Notes: generated by a model from the sequence alone, not told the origin. 64,000 bases of DNA from Lasiosphaeris hirsuta (GCA_030549175.1 JAUKUA010000002.1:4216001-4280000); one strand, 5' to 3'; counted from the first letter of the stretch, positions 21,205 to 33,421 are shown. Numbers and translations are program-made.

Positions 21205-22549
21205 AAAAGCCATTAATGCGGATAAAGAGTGATGAATGTGTGCGCGCTGCGTTGAATACCACGTAACCGATTGACTTGACTTAGGGTGTACTTTTATTTA
21301 CAACTTCCATCGTTGGACCGCTAGAGGGGATTTTCTTCTGTTTATCTATATCACATGTTTGGAGTAACATTTGCTTTTTCATGGGGTGGTCTGTAAAACG
21401 GCTGGTATACAAATAATATCGCAATGGCATAGCTACCACTGTATTTAGCCAATTCTTTGTGCCCTCTTGGTGATTTCGTTGAGTCCCAGCGGTTTCTGGA
21501 ACTTGATGAGTCGCGGAAATGTATTCATTCCAATCCACTTCACAAGACGAGAGTGCCCTCTTGGCAACATACTGCAGACCGACTCCCGTTGGATTATGAA
21601 ACAGTAAAGGAACTACTTGGATGTGTTCATAGTAAAACCATGTAGCGCAAGGATACAACAGCGGGAAACGATTGCTACATTAATAAAGGCTCTATTCTAC
21701 TCAGAGGTCCGAAGGATAACCTGTGTCAGGTTTCGATGGGTCAAGGTCTTGGAGGATATGTCGTCCCAGCTTTCATGCACCAGGAGTCTCTTGGAGTAGT
21801 AGAGCAAAGGTGTTTGGTAATAGCAGGGCTATTTTTCTCGGCACGAAGAATATTCCTTCAGCAAATAGAGCGTGGGAAAGTAGCTCGTTGCTGTACACAC
21901 TAATGCCTGTGTTGGGTCTGGGACTGGGTCTAGAGTGTGGGTGCTGGGGGAAGAAGGTAAAAGGAAGCAGATACAGTCACGACATCCGGGAAAGTCCGTC
22001 GTTGACGGCGATGACAGACCGTAGGAGTACATACCATAGGGCATCCGAGATCTCATCGACGTGTGCATGATTAAATATTAAGGACTTAACATATGGACCT
22101 GTAGGTGCCAGGCAATATTTACCTTTGGCGCTGCCTGAGGGATTGAGCTGCCCACGTCTCGAAGATTTGGTGGAGTTTTGAGTTAGAGGTTATCTAGCCG
22201 TATCCATAGGTTAGCTTTGATGAACCAAATCGGATAGGCATGAACAATTGTGGTGTCCTTCAGATTGACTCAGAGAAAGAACAATGTAGGTGGTTGATTA
22301 TAATCATAATTATTCATAAACAGCCTCTCTTGCGAGCATATCATCATAGTAATGAAGAAGTTGTGGGGGATGTGAAGAGATGATAGCACACACCTTGAGC
22401 AAACGACAGAATGGGTTGAGGCACCACGGAACAGCAGAAAGACTGGCGCGTGGTATGGTATACAGCCTTCCCATTCTCTACGGCGGCCGACTGGTCTGCT
22501 GGCTATGTGTACAAAGCCCTGGTGGGCTCGCCTATCTCGAGGACTCTCC
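21205..22549. other. Convergent intergenic region
   Basis: 1.35 kb between two 3' ends, b5-ACAD on the left and the complex I subunit on the right. It is moderately AT-rich, and no ORF shows protein character. Confidence 0.55.
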
Positions 22550-23337
22550 TCAAACAGCATTGGGATCTGCTGAGACGGGATTGATTTCGATACCGTATGT
22601 CTCCTTGAGACGTTGACGTCTCCGCTCTTCGTACCCAGGAGGACGGATGGCTAATTCTTGGTCAGTCATGTCCAAGATGTGGGAGTGGGAAAATGGCTCA
22701 CACCGGCCCTCGCCAACCTCCGCAAGAGTTTCCTCAACAGGGCGCCTGCGATTGAGACGGACGCGCTCTGCTCGCTCAAAATTATCCAGCTCGGGGTCCT
22801 TCCCGCGGCCCATCAAGCTGTTACCGGTGTAGTAGAAGGCCGATGATACAATCGCGGCGAATGCGCCATAGCCGAGGACGCGAGGCATGCGGCCGGCTGT
22901 CATTGCATTAGCGGAGTTCACGAGGTGATGGGGTATTTGGGCCAAGGGGATTTCGTACTTCGGAGTCCGACGACGGCGCCTAGGGCAAAGCCGCCATACG
23001 CCCGATTGATGTAGTCATCCTTCTCGCGCAGGTTCGCCGCGGACGAAGCCACGAATTCGCTCGCGGCAGCAGCAGCACCTGCGTCGGGGCATGGTTAGTC
23101 AAGGAGGGTCTCTCAGGAGTCTTTCATCTCCAAGGCAGCGTCTCTTGCCGTACCAAAAGTGAAGATGGTACCGCCGCCGCGCGTGAAGACGCCCCAGGCG
23201 CCGTGATTTTGCGTAGACAGGGCGTTTTGCAAAGCGGCAACGGCGAGACCTGCTCCGCCGAGAAGGATCCCGGATTTCACCGAATTTCCCAGAGCATCCT
23301 GGGGCTCGTAGTGATCATCATCGCCGGGCGGCGCCAT
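22550..23337 (-). CDS. NADH:ubiquinone oxidoreductase 21.3-kDa subunit (NDUFA11-like)
   Basis: Four exons on the minus strand, 23337-23154, 23078-22959, 22896-22702 and 22650-22550 (199 aa). The product starts MAPPGDDDHYEPQDALGNSV, has Gly/Ala-rich hydrophobic segments of a Tim17-like membrane fold, then LREKDDYINRAYGG, TGRMPRVLGYGAF, GRGKDPELDNFER and the tail PGYEERRRQRLKETYGIE. This matches the fungal 21.3-kDa accessory subunit of complex I, equivalent to NDUFA11, in the inner mitochondrial membrane. For intron 3 the GTGAGC donor at 22701 keeps the conserved tail in frame, while the GTGTGA donor two bases earlier would shift it. The gene is divergent from the Ubp2-type gene. Confidence 0.9.
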
Positions 23338-23969
23338 TTTGGGTGGCTGCTGGAGAGGAGAGAGGAAAGTGGTTTGAATGTTGCGAGGTGAACTTTAAGT
23401 AAGTCATGAGAATCAAATGGAGAATTGAGCATCGGAGGTTGATGCGGCCCGTTGCTCTGTTGGTTGTGGACCACGGTGAGCTCGGCTGCGATTGAGCGGC
23501 ACTGATTGGTTGCTGCGGCACGGATGAGGGGCACGTGAAATGTCTGTCCGTTTGAGCGGAGCTTGCTGAAGCGAGAGGTGGGCACGGATGGAGCTTGCCC
23601 AGATGAGCTGCCACTGCTCAACATATGCATGGGCCATCATGGACGGACTCCTAAAGTCTTCATGAGTTTTGGAAACAAGGGCTAGATATTACCATTTTTC
23701 GCAAAGACAGCGCTGTTGAGCTACAAAAAGACGTATCCTGTCGACTTAGCTATAGTTGCCTTCGTAGATACTAACTACTCCGTACCAAACACTCAAAAGA
23801 CAGAGACGGGGAGCGAGACAGAAATCGTGCCATAAGCTCAAGTGCTAGATTACCTAATGCTGGCTGCACAACGGATAAAGCTAGGAACAGAGTTCCAGCA
23901 CAAGCGCGGCAAAGCTTCTGCCCAGGGGCTTGGCAGCCCGGAACTGTAGAGCAAGCTGGCCCAACTGGC

Positions 23970-24000
23970 AGCTCAAAGCTCAAAGCTCAAAGCTCAAAGC
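23970..24000 (+). repeat. AGCTCAA tandem repeat, 4.4 copies
   Basis: Four perfect AGCTCAA units followed by AGC. Confidence 0.85.
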
Positions 24001-24465
24001 AGCACCATCCAACCTGAACCTGACTCTGCAGGTGAACAAGGCTGCGTCAGCCCGATCGCCTTTGTCGCCACACCCTTCGCACACTGATGTTGACACTTAC
24101 ACCACTGCCACATACGCCCTGCGCAGCTCGATGAATGCCCATGCTCATGCGTGACCCCTTTTCCGTCACCGCTTCTGTTGCTGCCTCTCTAGCAGCTCCT
24201 GGCCCGCTCGAGGCTAGCTCCGTGTTCATCCTTGTGTTCCTGCGGCACCAGCTGTTCCCGTGTCGTTTCTTGGCGTATTGGCATATAAGCAGCCCGCCCC
24301 TGGTCCTCGAATCTCGGATCAAGACACGGAGCTCTCTTGGCCGGCCGCCGGTCCCAGCCCCGAGACCGATACTCCCGTCTCATCGCCCCTGAGTCGACTG
24401 AGCCCCGCCGGCGCGATAACGTCAAGGCGGCCCCTTTTGACCCTGTTGGCTCCGCGGCACTCATC

Positions 24466-24535
24466 AGCTCCGCGCCCCTCGCCAGCTCCGCGCCCCTCGC
24501 CGGCTCCACGCCCCTCGTCGGCTCCGCGCCCCTCG
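24466..24535 (+). repeat. 18-bp GC-rich minisatellite, about 4 copies
   Basis: The unit is approximately AGCTCCGCGCCCCTCGCC. Copies begin at 24466, 24484, 24502 and 24520; the last is truncated at 16 bp. Later copies carry A, T or G changes. Confidence 0.8.
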
Positions 24536-24933
24536 TTATTTTCTTGCTGCGCTCCCGCTTTGTGACACGCACTACTTCCTTCCTCATCACCCGCCTCTTT
24601 CCCTCTTCCTCTCGATTCTTCCTCCAACCTCATCTTCTAAATTTGCGGCCTTCATTGCTGCATTCTCCTCCGCAACGCAAAACTAGCTGCTGCGCTCTGG
24701 TTGTTTCCACATCCTTGGATCAACAGTTGCATCTTCCTCCTTAGCGTTCCGGCTTCCCAGGCACTCCTCGAGGTGCTTGGGACGACGGCACCTAACCCAG
24801 AATTCCTTCCACGCCAACAATCAGCCAACCCGAGCCAGAGGTTCGCAGCCCAGTACCTAACCAGCGCCCGTCCGTGGCGAAGAAAAGAAAACACCCACTC
24901 GAGTCTGACGCCCTCGGGCAACGTGCTATCAAG

Positions 24934-27900
24934 AGTAAGCATCCCTTCTCCTTGGCTCCCTGAGTACCTGGCCCGTCGCCTCCCCGCGTGCCGAGGGGAC
25001 GGCGGCCCGGTGGGCTCACAAGTCCTGCGTGGCACCTTTCAGGTCTCGCTGACTATTGACGCGTAGTGGCGCGCAGATCGGCCGAGGTCCAGGAATCCGA
25101 TCAAACGGAAGAGACCGAGGCGATTGATCAATCCAGGCCTGAAGTGGGTGGGGCTGGCGGCCGTTTGGCCAACCGTCTCATCCGAGACTTCGATGCTGGA
25201 CTTATTCAGAATGACCCGTGGGGTTTGCTTTCCCCCAACCGCAGGTCCAAATGGTCGTGCCCAAAGCTTCGGGACCCCAACTGGCCAATTGATAACGCTG
25301 GGGAAGATCATGACATTATCGTTTTGACCTCTCAAAGCCTTGATGAGAGCGACATCTGGGCAGCCGGCCTCGGGACCCTTGCTGGGGTTTGTCGGTTTTG
25401 CCGTTACCACTTTACCTTCTTCATGAATCCCCACTACAGCCGGACGTCAGCCTGCTGTCAAGATACTCCCGAGCGACCCCAGCATCACTTCCGGGGTACA
25501 TTTTACCATGAACCCCCCGAAGAAGACGCAGCGAGGGATTCTAGCTACAAACTGAACCCTGTTTGCTGCCAGTCTCATTATTTCTGTACGGAATGCTCGT
25601 TCAAGCTCGAAATTGAGCTCTCGGCCCCGCGGCTGAGAGCCGAATGGGTCCAACTCATTACAGACGGGGCCCGAATCCGTGAGGCTATCGGTGAACTTAA
25701 GGAGTCTGATCCAGCGAGATACCGGGACATCCCCAAGGAGCGCGAGGTCATTTATGAGACGACCCCGTTAGCCACCTTGAACACGTACCTTAAGAATGTA
25801 CTTGGGGATGGATCCGGGGATCCTAAGAAGATCTCTTTCCGAAACAAGACTTTCTCCATCCAGTTTGGCCTCGCTTGCGAGCATATTTTCCGGTACCTCG
25901 AGTTTACCGTGATAAGCGAAAAGACGTCGACCGGAGAAGAGAGGTACTGGGTGCAGCCGCAGCTGCCTCCTCAAACTGGGAAGACGTCTTTGAAGTCGCG
26001 CCGGGCCTTCTTCGAGGACGTTAAGTTTGAGATCCAGAGCTTGCTGGATCAGAGGCCGCCGCGGACGGTCGTTTTCTCACACCCGGTGCGAGCTTCCGAA
26101 AGACTTGTCGAGCTAATTGGTGTTCCAGTCGGCAAAGTCAAAGTCACTATGGCCACCTGGGCGATAACAAGTGACCATTTCCGCGTGCTGGGCGCATCGA
26201 GGGACGACTCCGACGAAGCACTCCAATGGGCATACCAGCACCAGATTGAGCACGATGAACTCCATCGGAAGGCTTACTACGCTGCTCTCGCCGCAGTAGT
26301 GCCCTATCGGGATGGTAGGCAGCTGGAGACATTCTGCATTGGGCAGTTGGATGAGAACTCTCCCTCGCCCGCCCCGGCCACTTCGGTCAGGCAAGGTCAG
26401 GCGCAGGGTCAAGCGCAGGACCAAGGCCAAGATCAAGTCGATGGCAAAGTCGATGCCGCGTACATGACCTTTAACCTGGGCGACAAGCGGTATAGCTCCG
26501 AGCCCGCGGACTTTTTTATTAACGTTTACCGAACTTTCCGGGACCAGTCGCCTGCGCAACGGGCCCAGCACCGTAAGAGCTTGCTCATCATTGGCAAAGA
26601 TAGGAATAGTCAAGAGATCCAAACTGTTGCCAAGAGCGATAGCATGACCGTGGCGGAAGCGTGTGAGCTGTTGAATGTGGCGGCTGACTGGCCGCTGGAA
26701 TCAATTACCGCGGTTGTGGATTTTGAACTGGTAAGTGCTATGGTGCTGGCCCCCCTCGCCCCAATTTGTGGGGCGGAAGGAGCGATGGATATTTATGGAT
26801 GGATTGGAAGCGAAGACAGACAGAAGCTAACGAAATCTCACCCACCAGCGCGTGCGAGACACCGACTTGCAAGAGTTGACATTGCTGGCCTTCCAGACCG
26901 TCATCGACGACTCTGTCGCTTGTCCGGGCGGGCCTGTACACAAAGCCACTGCCGAGGCTCTTATTGCCACGTGTCGCGCGGGCAGATTAGGTCAGGAAGA
27001 TTCTCTGCGTAGCGGCCAACAGAGCGGCGAACAGGGTGCCGAGACGATTGACATGACGGTCGACATGACGCTTCCTGCTGGCCTGGCAAATCTCCGCAAT
27101 ACCTGTTACCTCAACAGCATTCTCCAGTATTTCTTTTCTGTCAAGGCCGTCCGGGATCTCGTTCTCCACTCCCAGCAACCTAAAGTCGTCGAGAGCCTCG
27201 ACGATCTCTTGCACGGTATTGCACCAGCTGACCTCGAGCCTGGAAGAGCATTTGTGGGTATCGAGTGTGAGAACCCCCCTTCCCCCCCTGCTTCAGACCT
27301 CAGCTCCTCCTACCGGCCCTTGCTGACCGAAATACAGTCTCTCGTGAGCTTGGCACCCTCTTCGAAGAGTTGAAATCTGCTACCGGGAGCGCCGTAAAGC
27401 CCAGACAACGCCTTGCCAATGCTGCTTTGTTGCGCCCCGAGAAGGTCCGTCCCAAGTCGGACGGGACGGACGCAGCCTCCGCCATTGGACCCATCGGACC
27501 CCCTAATAAACCCCCGCTACCGCCCCGTGCTGGCGAGATCAGCGAGCCGACCGTCACTGTCGATGCCGTGCATGAGAACTCCGAGACCGCTAGTATGGTC
27601 AGCTCGCAGACATTGGTTGACAAGCCCGAGGACGACACATCTTATGTGGTTGTGAGCCCGGGCGCCGACAAATCTGGCCCCGAGGCTATGGAAATCGATG
27701 TCCCTGACGCACCGGACGGTCCCGCTTCTAAGTCTGCCAAGGACGTTGATGCTAAAAACTCGAAGCTGACCGTGGAGGAGCTGGCTGTCGAGCTTGACAA
27801 GCCGAACGTTGGGTCCGACCAGATGGATGTCGACGAAGTCATGGGGAACGCTTTCGATCACCTCCGAGCTGCATTCAAGGTCAGCGAGGTGGGGCGTTCC

Positions 27901-29097
27901 GGCTGTGTTCCTGATCCCATCGAGAATGCATTTTTCTCGACCTTTATTGATAACCGGAAGAAGATTGGCGACGAGGGCTGGAATCGGACCACCAGATCAG
28001 ACCGCTGGGTGACAGCCTGTCCGGCTGAAAAAGGAACGAGGAGCCTCTACGATGCAATGGCAGTCTCCTTCGATCTCGAGCACTTGCAGTCTGACTTGCT
28101 GTCATTCACTACAATCGACAAACCCGCTCCCAATTTTCACATATGTATTCAACGCTCAGGCGGCATGACAAAAAACTCGAACCCTATCGAGATCCCCGAG
28201 ACGCTCTATCTCGATCGTTTCATGCATCGCATCAAAGATGATGAACAAACCACTGCCCTCTGCCAGGCCAGGAAACGTGGATGGGACATAGAGACGCGTC
28301 TTAACGAGACGCAACATCTCAACGAGGATGATTCGGTCGAGGAGAGCACCACGACCAATATGATTTCCACAAAACGGGCCAAGGTAGATTCCCCTGGCGG
28401 TCAGGAGCTTGATAAATATACGTCCAAAAAGAGCTCAAATGTTCCTGACAAGTCGAACGGCGGCACATCTAAGACCGAATTCAGCGTCGCTAGTGTCACT
28501 TTGGCTGAGGTCTTTGATGAACACCCGTTGCTCACCTTTGAGCCTACTCTGCCACCTAGTGAGGAGCCGCGGGCGAGCGGCAATAGCGGTGGCAAAAATC
28601 CCACAACTCTGTCCCCGGCAGATATCCAGTCTTTCTGGGAGGAAGTCATTCTAATGGATAAGAAGAACCGGGCCCGCCTCGTCTCCGAAAGGAATGCCCT
28701 CTTTAGCGGCATGAAGAACGTTCCCTACCATCTTCATGCTGTCGTCTGCCACGCTGGCGCCACAGCCCGTGCCGGCCACTATTGGGTGTGGATCCGCGAC
28801 TTTGAGCAGGACGTCTGGCGCAAGTACAACGACACCAATGTCTCGGTTCACTCTCTTGAGTTTGTCTTGTCGGAGCTTAACACCAAGGGCGAGCCATACT
28901 ACCTCGCCTATGTTCGGGAGTCGGAAATCCAAGACCTAGTCAGCATTCCAAAGCGACGCTTCCTAATTGAGTCTTCGAGCGAGGACTCCGAGATGCCCGA
29001 TGTTTCAGATGCACCAAAGGGCAAAGAAAAGGCCGAGGCTTCTTCTGATTCTAGCGAAGTGGATCTTGGCGAGGCCGAGGACGTCAATATGAACTAG
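24934..29097 (+). CDS. ubp2: Ubiquitin carboxyl-terminal hydrolase, Ubp2 type
   Basis: Coding exons 24934 (one base), 25067-26730, 26849-27257 and 27338-29097 (1,277 aa). The long frame from 25066 has no ATG of its own at its start; it follows an intron acceptor (CGTAG). Joining to the donor AGA|GTAAGC at 24935 makes CAAGATGGCG, so the initiator is split A|TG. The ubiquitin-protease Cys box is GLANLRNTCYLNSILQYFF (Cys about 641) and the His box ends ATARAGHYWVW (His about 1172), separated by a long Ser/Asp-rich insertion. The large N-terminal region with CRFCRYHF, CCQ and FCTEC cysteine pairs fits Ubp2. Yeast Ubp2 removes Lys63-linked chains and works with the E3 Rsp5. The Cys box has Arg where most family members have Gly before NTC. 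An in-frame extension follows the stop (see 29098-29229). Confidence 0.87.
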
Positions 29098-29229
29098 CAG
29101 GAATATGGTTCAAGTCGACGCCGGGATTCAGCAAGCTGGGACAGTGACTATGTTCCTGAAGATGTCACGGACGAACAAATTATGCTTGCCATTGCCAAAA
29201 AGGAGAGTTTGGAGAACTCAAGGTCGTGA
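29098..29229 (+). other. In-frame 43-codon continuation after the ubp2 TAG
   Basis: After TAG at 29095-29097 the same register stays open for 43 codons to TGA at 29227-29229. It reads DSDYVPEDVTDEQ followed by IMLAIAKKESLEN, a pattern resembling a ubiquitin-interacting motif (Leu, Ala, then Ser four residues later, with acids before it). The stop context is TAG CAG. This may be a read-through extension, a recent nonsense mutation or chance. Confidence 0.45.
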
Positions 29230-30347
29230 CGCCATGCCCGGACTCTGAATGTCGTTGAGAGGGAGCATGTTGAGGGTGTCGATTGCGGGGCTTCCCACAT
29301 TGCCGATAGGAGTGCAGTCGAGGATCCTCGTTTGAGCACAGACGGCAAGGAAAATGACCTTTCTTGATCCCCAGAGAGTCATATCTTGACACAAGAGAGA
29401 CGAGCAACGACTACAGTCGATGTGATTCATCGAGGACGAATATCCGGGTGGTGTAAGCACCCTATTGACTGAAGAAAAAAATATTTAACGGTTTGCTTAT
29501 GAAGCAAACTTGGGACGGCGAGCAATATCTTAAGAGCAAATCCGGCTTGACTGACTGTAGGATTCATGTAGTCCTAGTCCTCGACGCGGTGTTTTGGGGG
29601 GGGGAGGGGCTGACAGAAAAAGAAGAAATTGCAGTTGCCCAGCTGATACGCATTGCGTCGGGCCTTTGGAGCATGGAGATTGGTTGCCTGGCGATGGGGA
29701 GCCTATAGGGATATTGCCAATGGTTGTTCATAGCGAGGGTGGCACAGCGATGGGAATTGGAGAGTGTTGCTGTCCTATATTTGGACTGCGTGCTTTTCTC
29801 CTTGCGAGCAAAATTGGTCCTGCGGTCAGTTTTGGCTAGCCTGTGGCAGTTTTGTGCGCATTTATCGCGTATACTTTAGTTTATGAGCTGTAGAAATACA
29901 TGTGGTGTTTTGTACCAGTGCTACTAGAGTCGGTGAGGATGGGTTGGCTTGGGAGATACTTTTGCAGCCTTTTACATGCCGCAACATCTCTCAGGGTATA
30001 CCTGGTACCGTTAACTTGTGGCATGTGCTCACTGGTTCGGCTTCAAGTCTTGAGAATCAAGCAAGACGCTAGTGATAAACGCCAGAAACCCCTGTTTACG
30101 AGGTCAATAGCTATGTACTCTCACTGCCTCGGCACCCTGCCTTTGTTGCTCGTAGATAGAGTAACTAACCCACGACCCTCCCTGTAGGCCTAGGTTACTC
30201 TTACAAATTGCTGATCATCTCTCTTCTGTGTGCTAACATGCCATTCTCGGTAATCCCTGCCCAACACCAACCCAGCTCCTCAACTCTCAAGCAATGTACA
30301 GAGTAACTAAGAATATGCCACGCTCACTCCCATATCCATACATATTG
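29098..30347. other. Convergent intergenic region, ubp2 to msh2
   Basis: The first 132 bp continue the ubp2 frame after its TAG (described separately). The remaining 1.1 kb has no protein-like ORF. A short G-run lies near 29,596-29,610. Confidence 0.5.
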
Positions 30348-33247
30348 TTACAACGCTTTGACACTCTGGAAAAATGGATTCGCGAGCAACCTCTCGTCCC
30401 TCCCTACCAACTCCTTCATCTTCGCCACCATCTCCTCCCTGCTCATCCGCCCCCCCTCAACCTCGCCCTTCCACTTGACCAACACCTCCTTGAGCAGCGC
30501 GCTCCCCTCCTCCACGTCCTTCTTGCTGTACTGCACGCCGAGACCGCCCGTGGCGTCGTGCTTGGTGGTAAAGTCCTCGAGCTCGTCGGCCTTGCGCTTG
30601 GCCATGCGGACGACCTTGTTGGGGAAGCGTACGAGCTCGGCGACGTGGATGCCGAAGCTCTGGTCGCAGATACCCTCGTCGACCTTGTACAGCAGGGTGA
30701 CCTCACGCTTGTCGTTGTTCTTGTCAGCGCCGGTGCCGCTGATGTGCGCCGTGACGTGCAGATTGCGGACCTGCGGGTACTGGTCGGCGAGGGCGGTTAG
30801 CTCGTGGAAATGGGTGGCGAAGAGGGCGAAGCAGCCGATCTCTCTGACAATGTGCTCCGAGATGGCCCAGGCGAGCCCGAAGCCGTCATATGTCGATGTG
30901 CCGCGGCCGAGCTCGTCGATGATGATGAGGCTTTCGGCTGTGGCTGATTTAAGAATGTTGGCTGTTTCAAGCATCTCGGCCATGAAGGTCGATACACCCT
31001 TGAGCTGACTGTCGCTGGCGCCGACACGCGCGAGGATGCTGTCGAATATTGTCAGCTCGGCCTCTGCACACGGCACAAAGCAGCCGATTTGTGCCATGAG
31101 AGCTACGACGCCGATCTGCCGGATGTATGTGGACTTGCCGCCCATGTTGGGGCCTGTGATGATAAGGAACGAAGACGTGTCGCGCGTTAGCTTGACGTCG
31201 TTAGTGATGAACTGCACATCGTCTTGCATTTCCATGCACGGGTGCCGCGCCTCAGTCAGGACCGTCTTGCCCTCGCCGCGTGGGTGGATCTTGGGTCGGA
31301 CATAGGATATGGGTGCGTGTACGGAGCAGTGTGCGAAGGCAACTATGACGTCGAGATGGGCAAGGACGGCGGCAAGCTTCTCAAGAACAGGGCAGTATGA
31401 GGCCGCGACGCCGATAACCTCGCTGGCAAGACTGCTCTGGGTTCTGTTGTAGTTCTGAGAAAGCTGATCAAACTCGCGGCGGAAGCCCTGGAGGGTCTTG
31501 GTGGTGAAGTAGACACCGTTCTTCTGCGTCGAGCATTCCTGGTAAGTGGACTTGTTGCGAATGCAGCCGGCCTCCGTCCTGGTCAGGCGCATGCACCAAC
31601 CGTGGACTTTGTGGTTCTCTAGGAAAATCTTTTTGTCCCGCTCCTGGCCCAGATCGTCCGCCGCATCAGCGAACTCCCTGTTCATGTCGGACCGCAACTT
31701 GTCAAGCTTCTTACGAATGATGCGCAAGCCATCGTCAAATTCGGGCTTGATGATGAATTCGTGGTTGTCTAGCGCATCAAGGTCGACAGTTGTCTCTACC
31801 ATCTCCTGCAGCTTCCCCAGGCTATCAGAAATCTCGCGGAGCTTGTTGGTATAAGCTTCGTCAAGGGGGTCGCGGTAGGCTTCATCCATCACGCCCTCGA
31901 GAGTACCAAGAAAGCCAGGCAGGCGGATGATGACCTGGTAGGTCCGGACCACATCCTCGAGAGTGGCCTTGCTGCGCTGGAAGCGCTTGGACAGACGGTA
32001 CAGGTCGGGGATGGACCTGAGGTGCTCCTCCTGCATCGTCTGCCTTAGCTCGGTGTCGGTGACAAAAGCCTCAACGAGTTGTTGTCGCTTTACAATCTCG
32101 TCCCTGTTCATCAAGGGCTGCTTCAGCCACTGTGAAAGTAACCTACTGCCCACAGGAGTCTTGCAGTGGTTCAGCAGACCGTACAAGCTCATGGTCTTGG
32201 AGCCATCCCTTGCACCAGGCATCAGGTTGAGCGCCTTGAGTGCTGCTGCGTCAAGCTTCATAAACTGCGCCAAGTCGTGCTGATATAGCTGATACTGGCC
32301 AAAATTGGATGGATCGTGGAGGACGCCTAGGTATTTGATCAAGGCGGCCGCAGAACCCATCGCAAGCTTCAAATCGGTTTGCGGGAGCATTGTCGAGGAC
32401 TTTTCATCCTTCAAAAGTCTGGCCAAGTCCTGTTCAATATCCTTGGTACCAAATTCGGCGGCTGACCTTTCCGATATGGCTACGCCGCAATTCTCGATGA
32501 TTTGTTTGACTTTGGTCAGCTCCGGGTCCTTTTCCTTGTCACCCTTATCCATTTGTATCACACACTCCTTGGCGCCGAGTTGGATGAGCAGAGACTCGAA
32601 GTTGGAGTAAAGATCGTTGTCCATAAACTCGCTGACGCCGAGTTCCCGGACGCTGGCATCCGCGAAGCAAACGCCAACTGTCCTGGCTTCTGTTGCCTTG
32701 GCTGAGATTTTGACGGCCAAGATGACGGGAGCTCCGTCGAACTGGCCACCGAGTTCATCCTCCACATCTTGAAGGTTACCAGGCGAGGCCTGCTTGACGA
32801 TCTTCCAGTTCATACGGCCGCTTGGGCTCGCCCATATCTCGACTCTTTTGCCTAGCTTGAACAGGGCCTCACGGATGAACTGTCGGAAGACCGTGACAGT
32901 CATAGTTACTGACGGAAGGCCTGTGTGATCGCTTTTCCCGAGCTGGCGCACCACCGAGGTGGTTTTGTACACCTGTGTTCCCTAGTTAGCGAGTGCCTTG
33001 AGGGTGCAAGTCGGGCTGCAGGAATGACGAACAGTTCGTGCAATGAAGTTTGCATCTTCGCCATGCGCGGTGTACCAGTCACCGCGGTCGAATATCCGTA
33101 CTGTATCTTCACCGAGGTCCAGGAGAGACTTGAAGAAGCGAATGAAGCCATGCTCGTCGTCGACCTGTTGGCTGCTATGTCAACGAGGGTGAGTCCCAAA
33201 AACAGAATAACAGGGAATTGTACCTTCAATTCAGGTCTGGAAGACAT
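30348..33247 (-). CDS. msh2: DNA mismatch repair protein Msh2
   Basis: Three exons on the minus strand, 33247-33224, 33164-33033 and 32972-30348 (926 aa). The first exon codes for only eight residues, MSSRPELK; exon 2 gives VDDEHGFIRFFKSL and RIFDRGDWYTAHGEDANFIA, the mismatch-binding domain start. Introns of 59 and 60 nt are in phase 0. The ATPase domain has the Walker A motif GPNMGGKST (about residue 659), LIIIDELGRGTSTYDG and FATHFHEL. Msh2 pairs with Msh6 or Msh3 to recognise mismatches and small loops and to recruit Mlh1-Pms1. Length fits the family. It is divergent from trm10, with an ACGCGT box at 33416 in the shared promoter. The exon 2 donor is GTTCGT, slightly off consensus. Confidence 0.96.
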
Positions 33248-33415
33248 CTTGGGGGTATTAAGTGGTCCTACAAAGACGGAATCTGTGGCATACGGGCCGC
33301 GCTGGCATTATCTGGCGTGGATGTTGATGCGTATTTGCGGAGTTTTGAGGAGGAGACTGATAAATGCGAAAGTTCGCTGGGGAGACGCGACTCGGTTTAA
33401 AAGTCGCCTGGGTTA

Positions 33416-33421
33416 ACGCGT
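33416..33421. promoter_or_regulatory. MCB (ACGCGT) box upstream of msh2
   Basis: A perfect ACGCGT in the 238-bp msh2/trm10 spacer, with the related ACGCGA at 33385-33390. The inferred role is S-phase control of msh2. Confidence 0.5.

Larger units (their letters stand above)
23338..24933. promoter_or_regulatory. Divergent upstream region of the complex I subunit and ubp2
   Basis: 1.6 kb between the two genes. It carries a 7-bp tandem repeat (23970-24000) and an 18-bp minisatellite (24466-24535). The part after about 24,550 is pyrimidine-rich and is likely the untranslated first exon of ubp2, ending at the donor at 24935. Confidence 0.5.
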
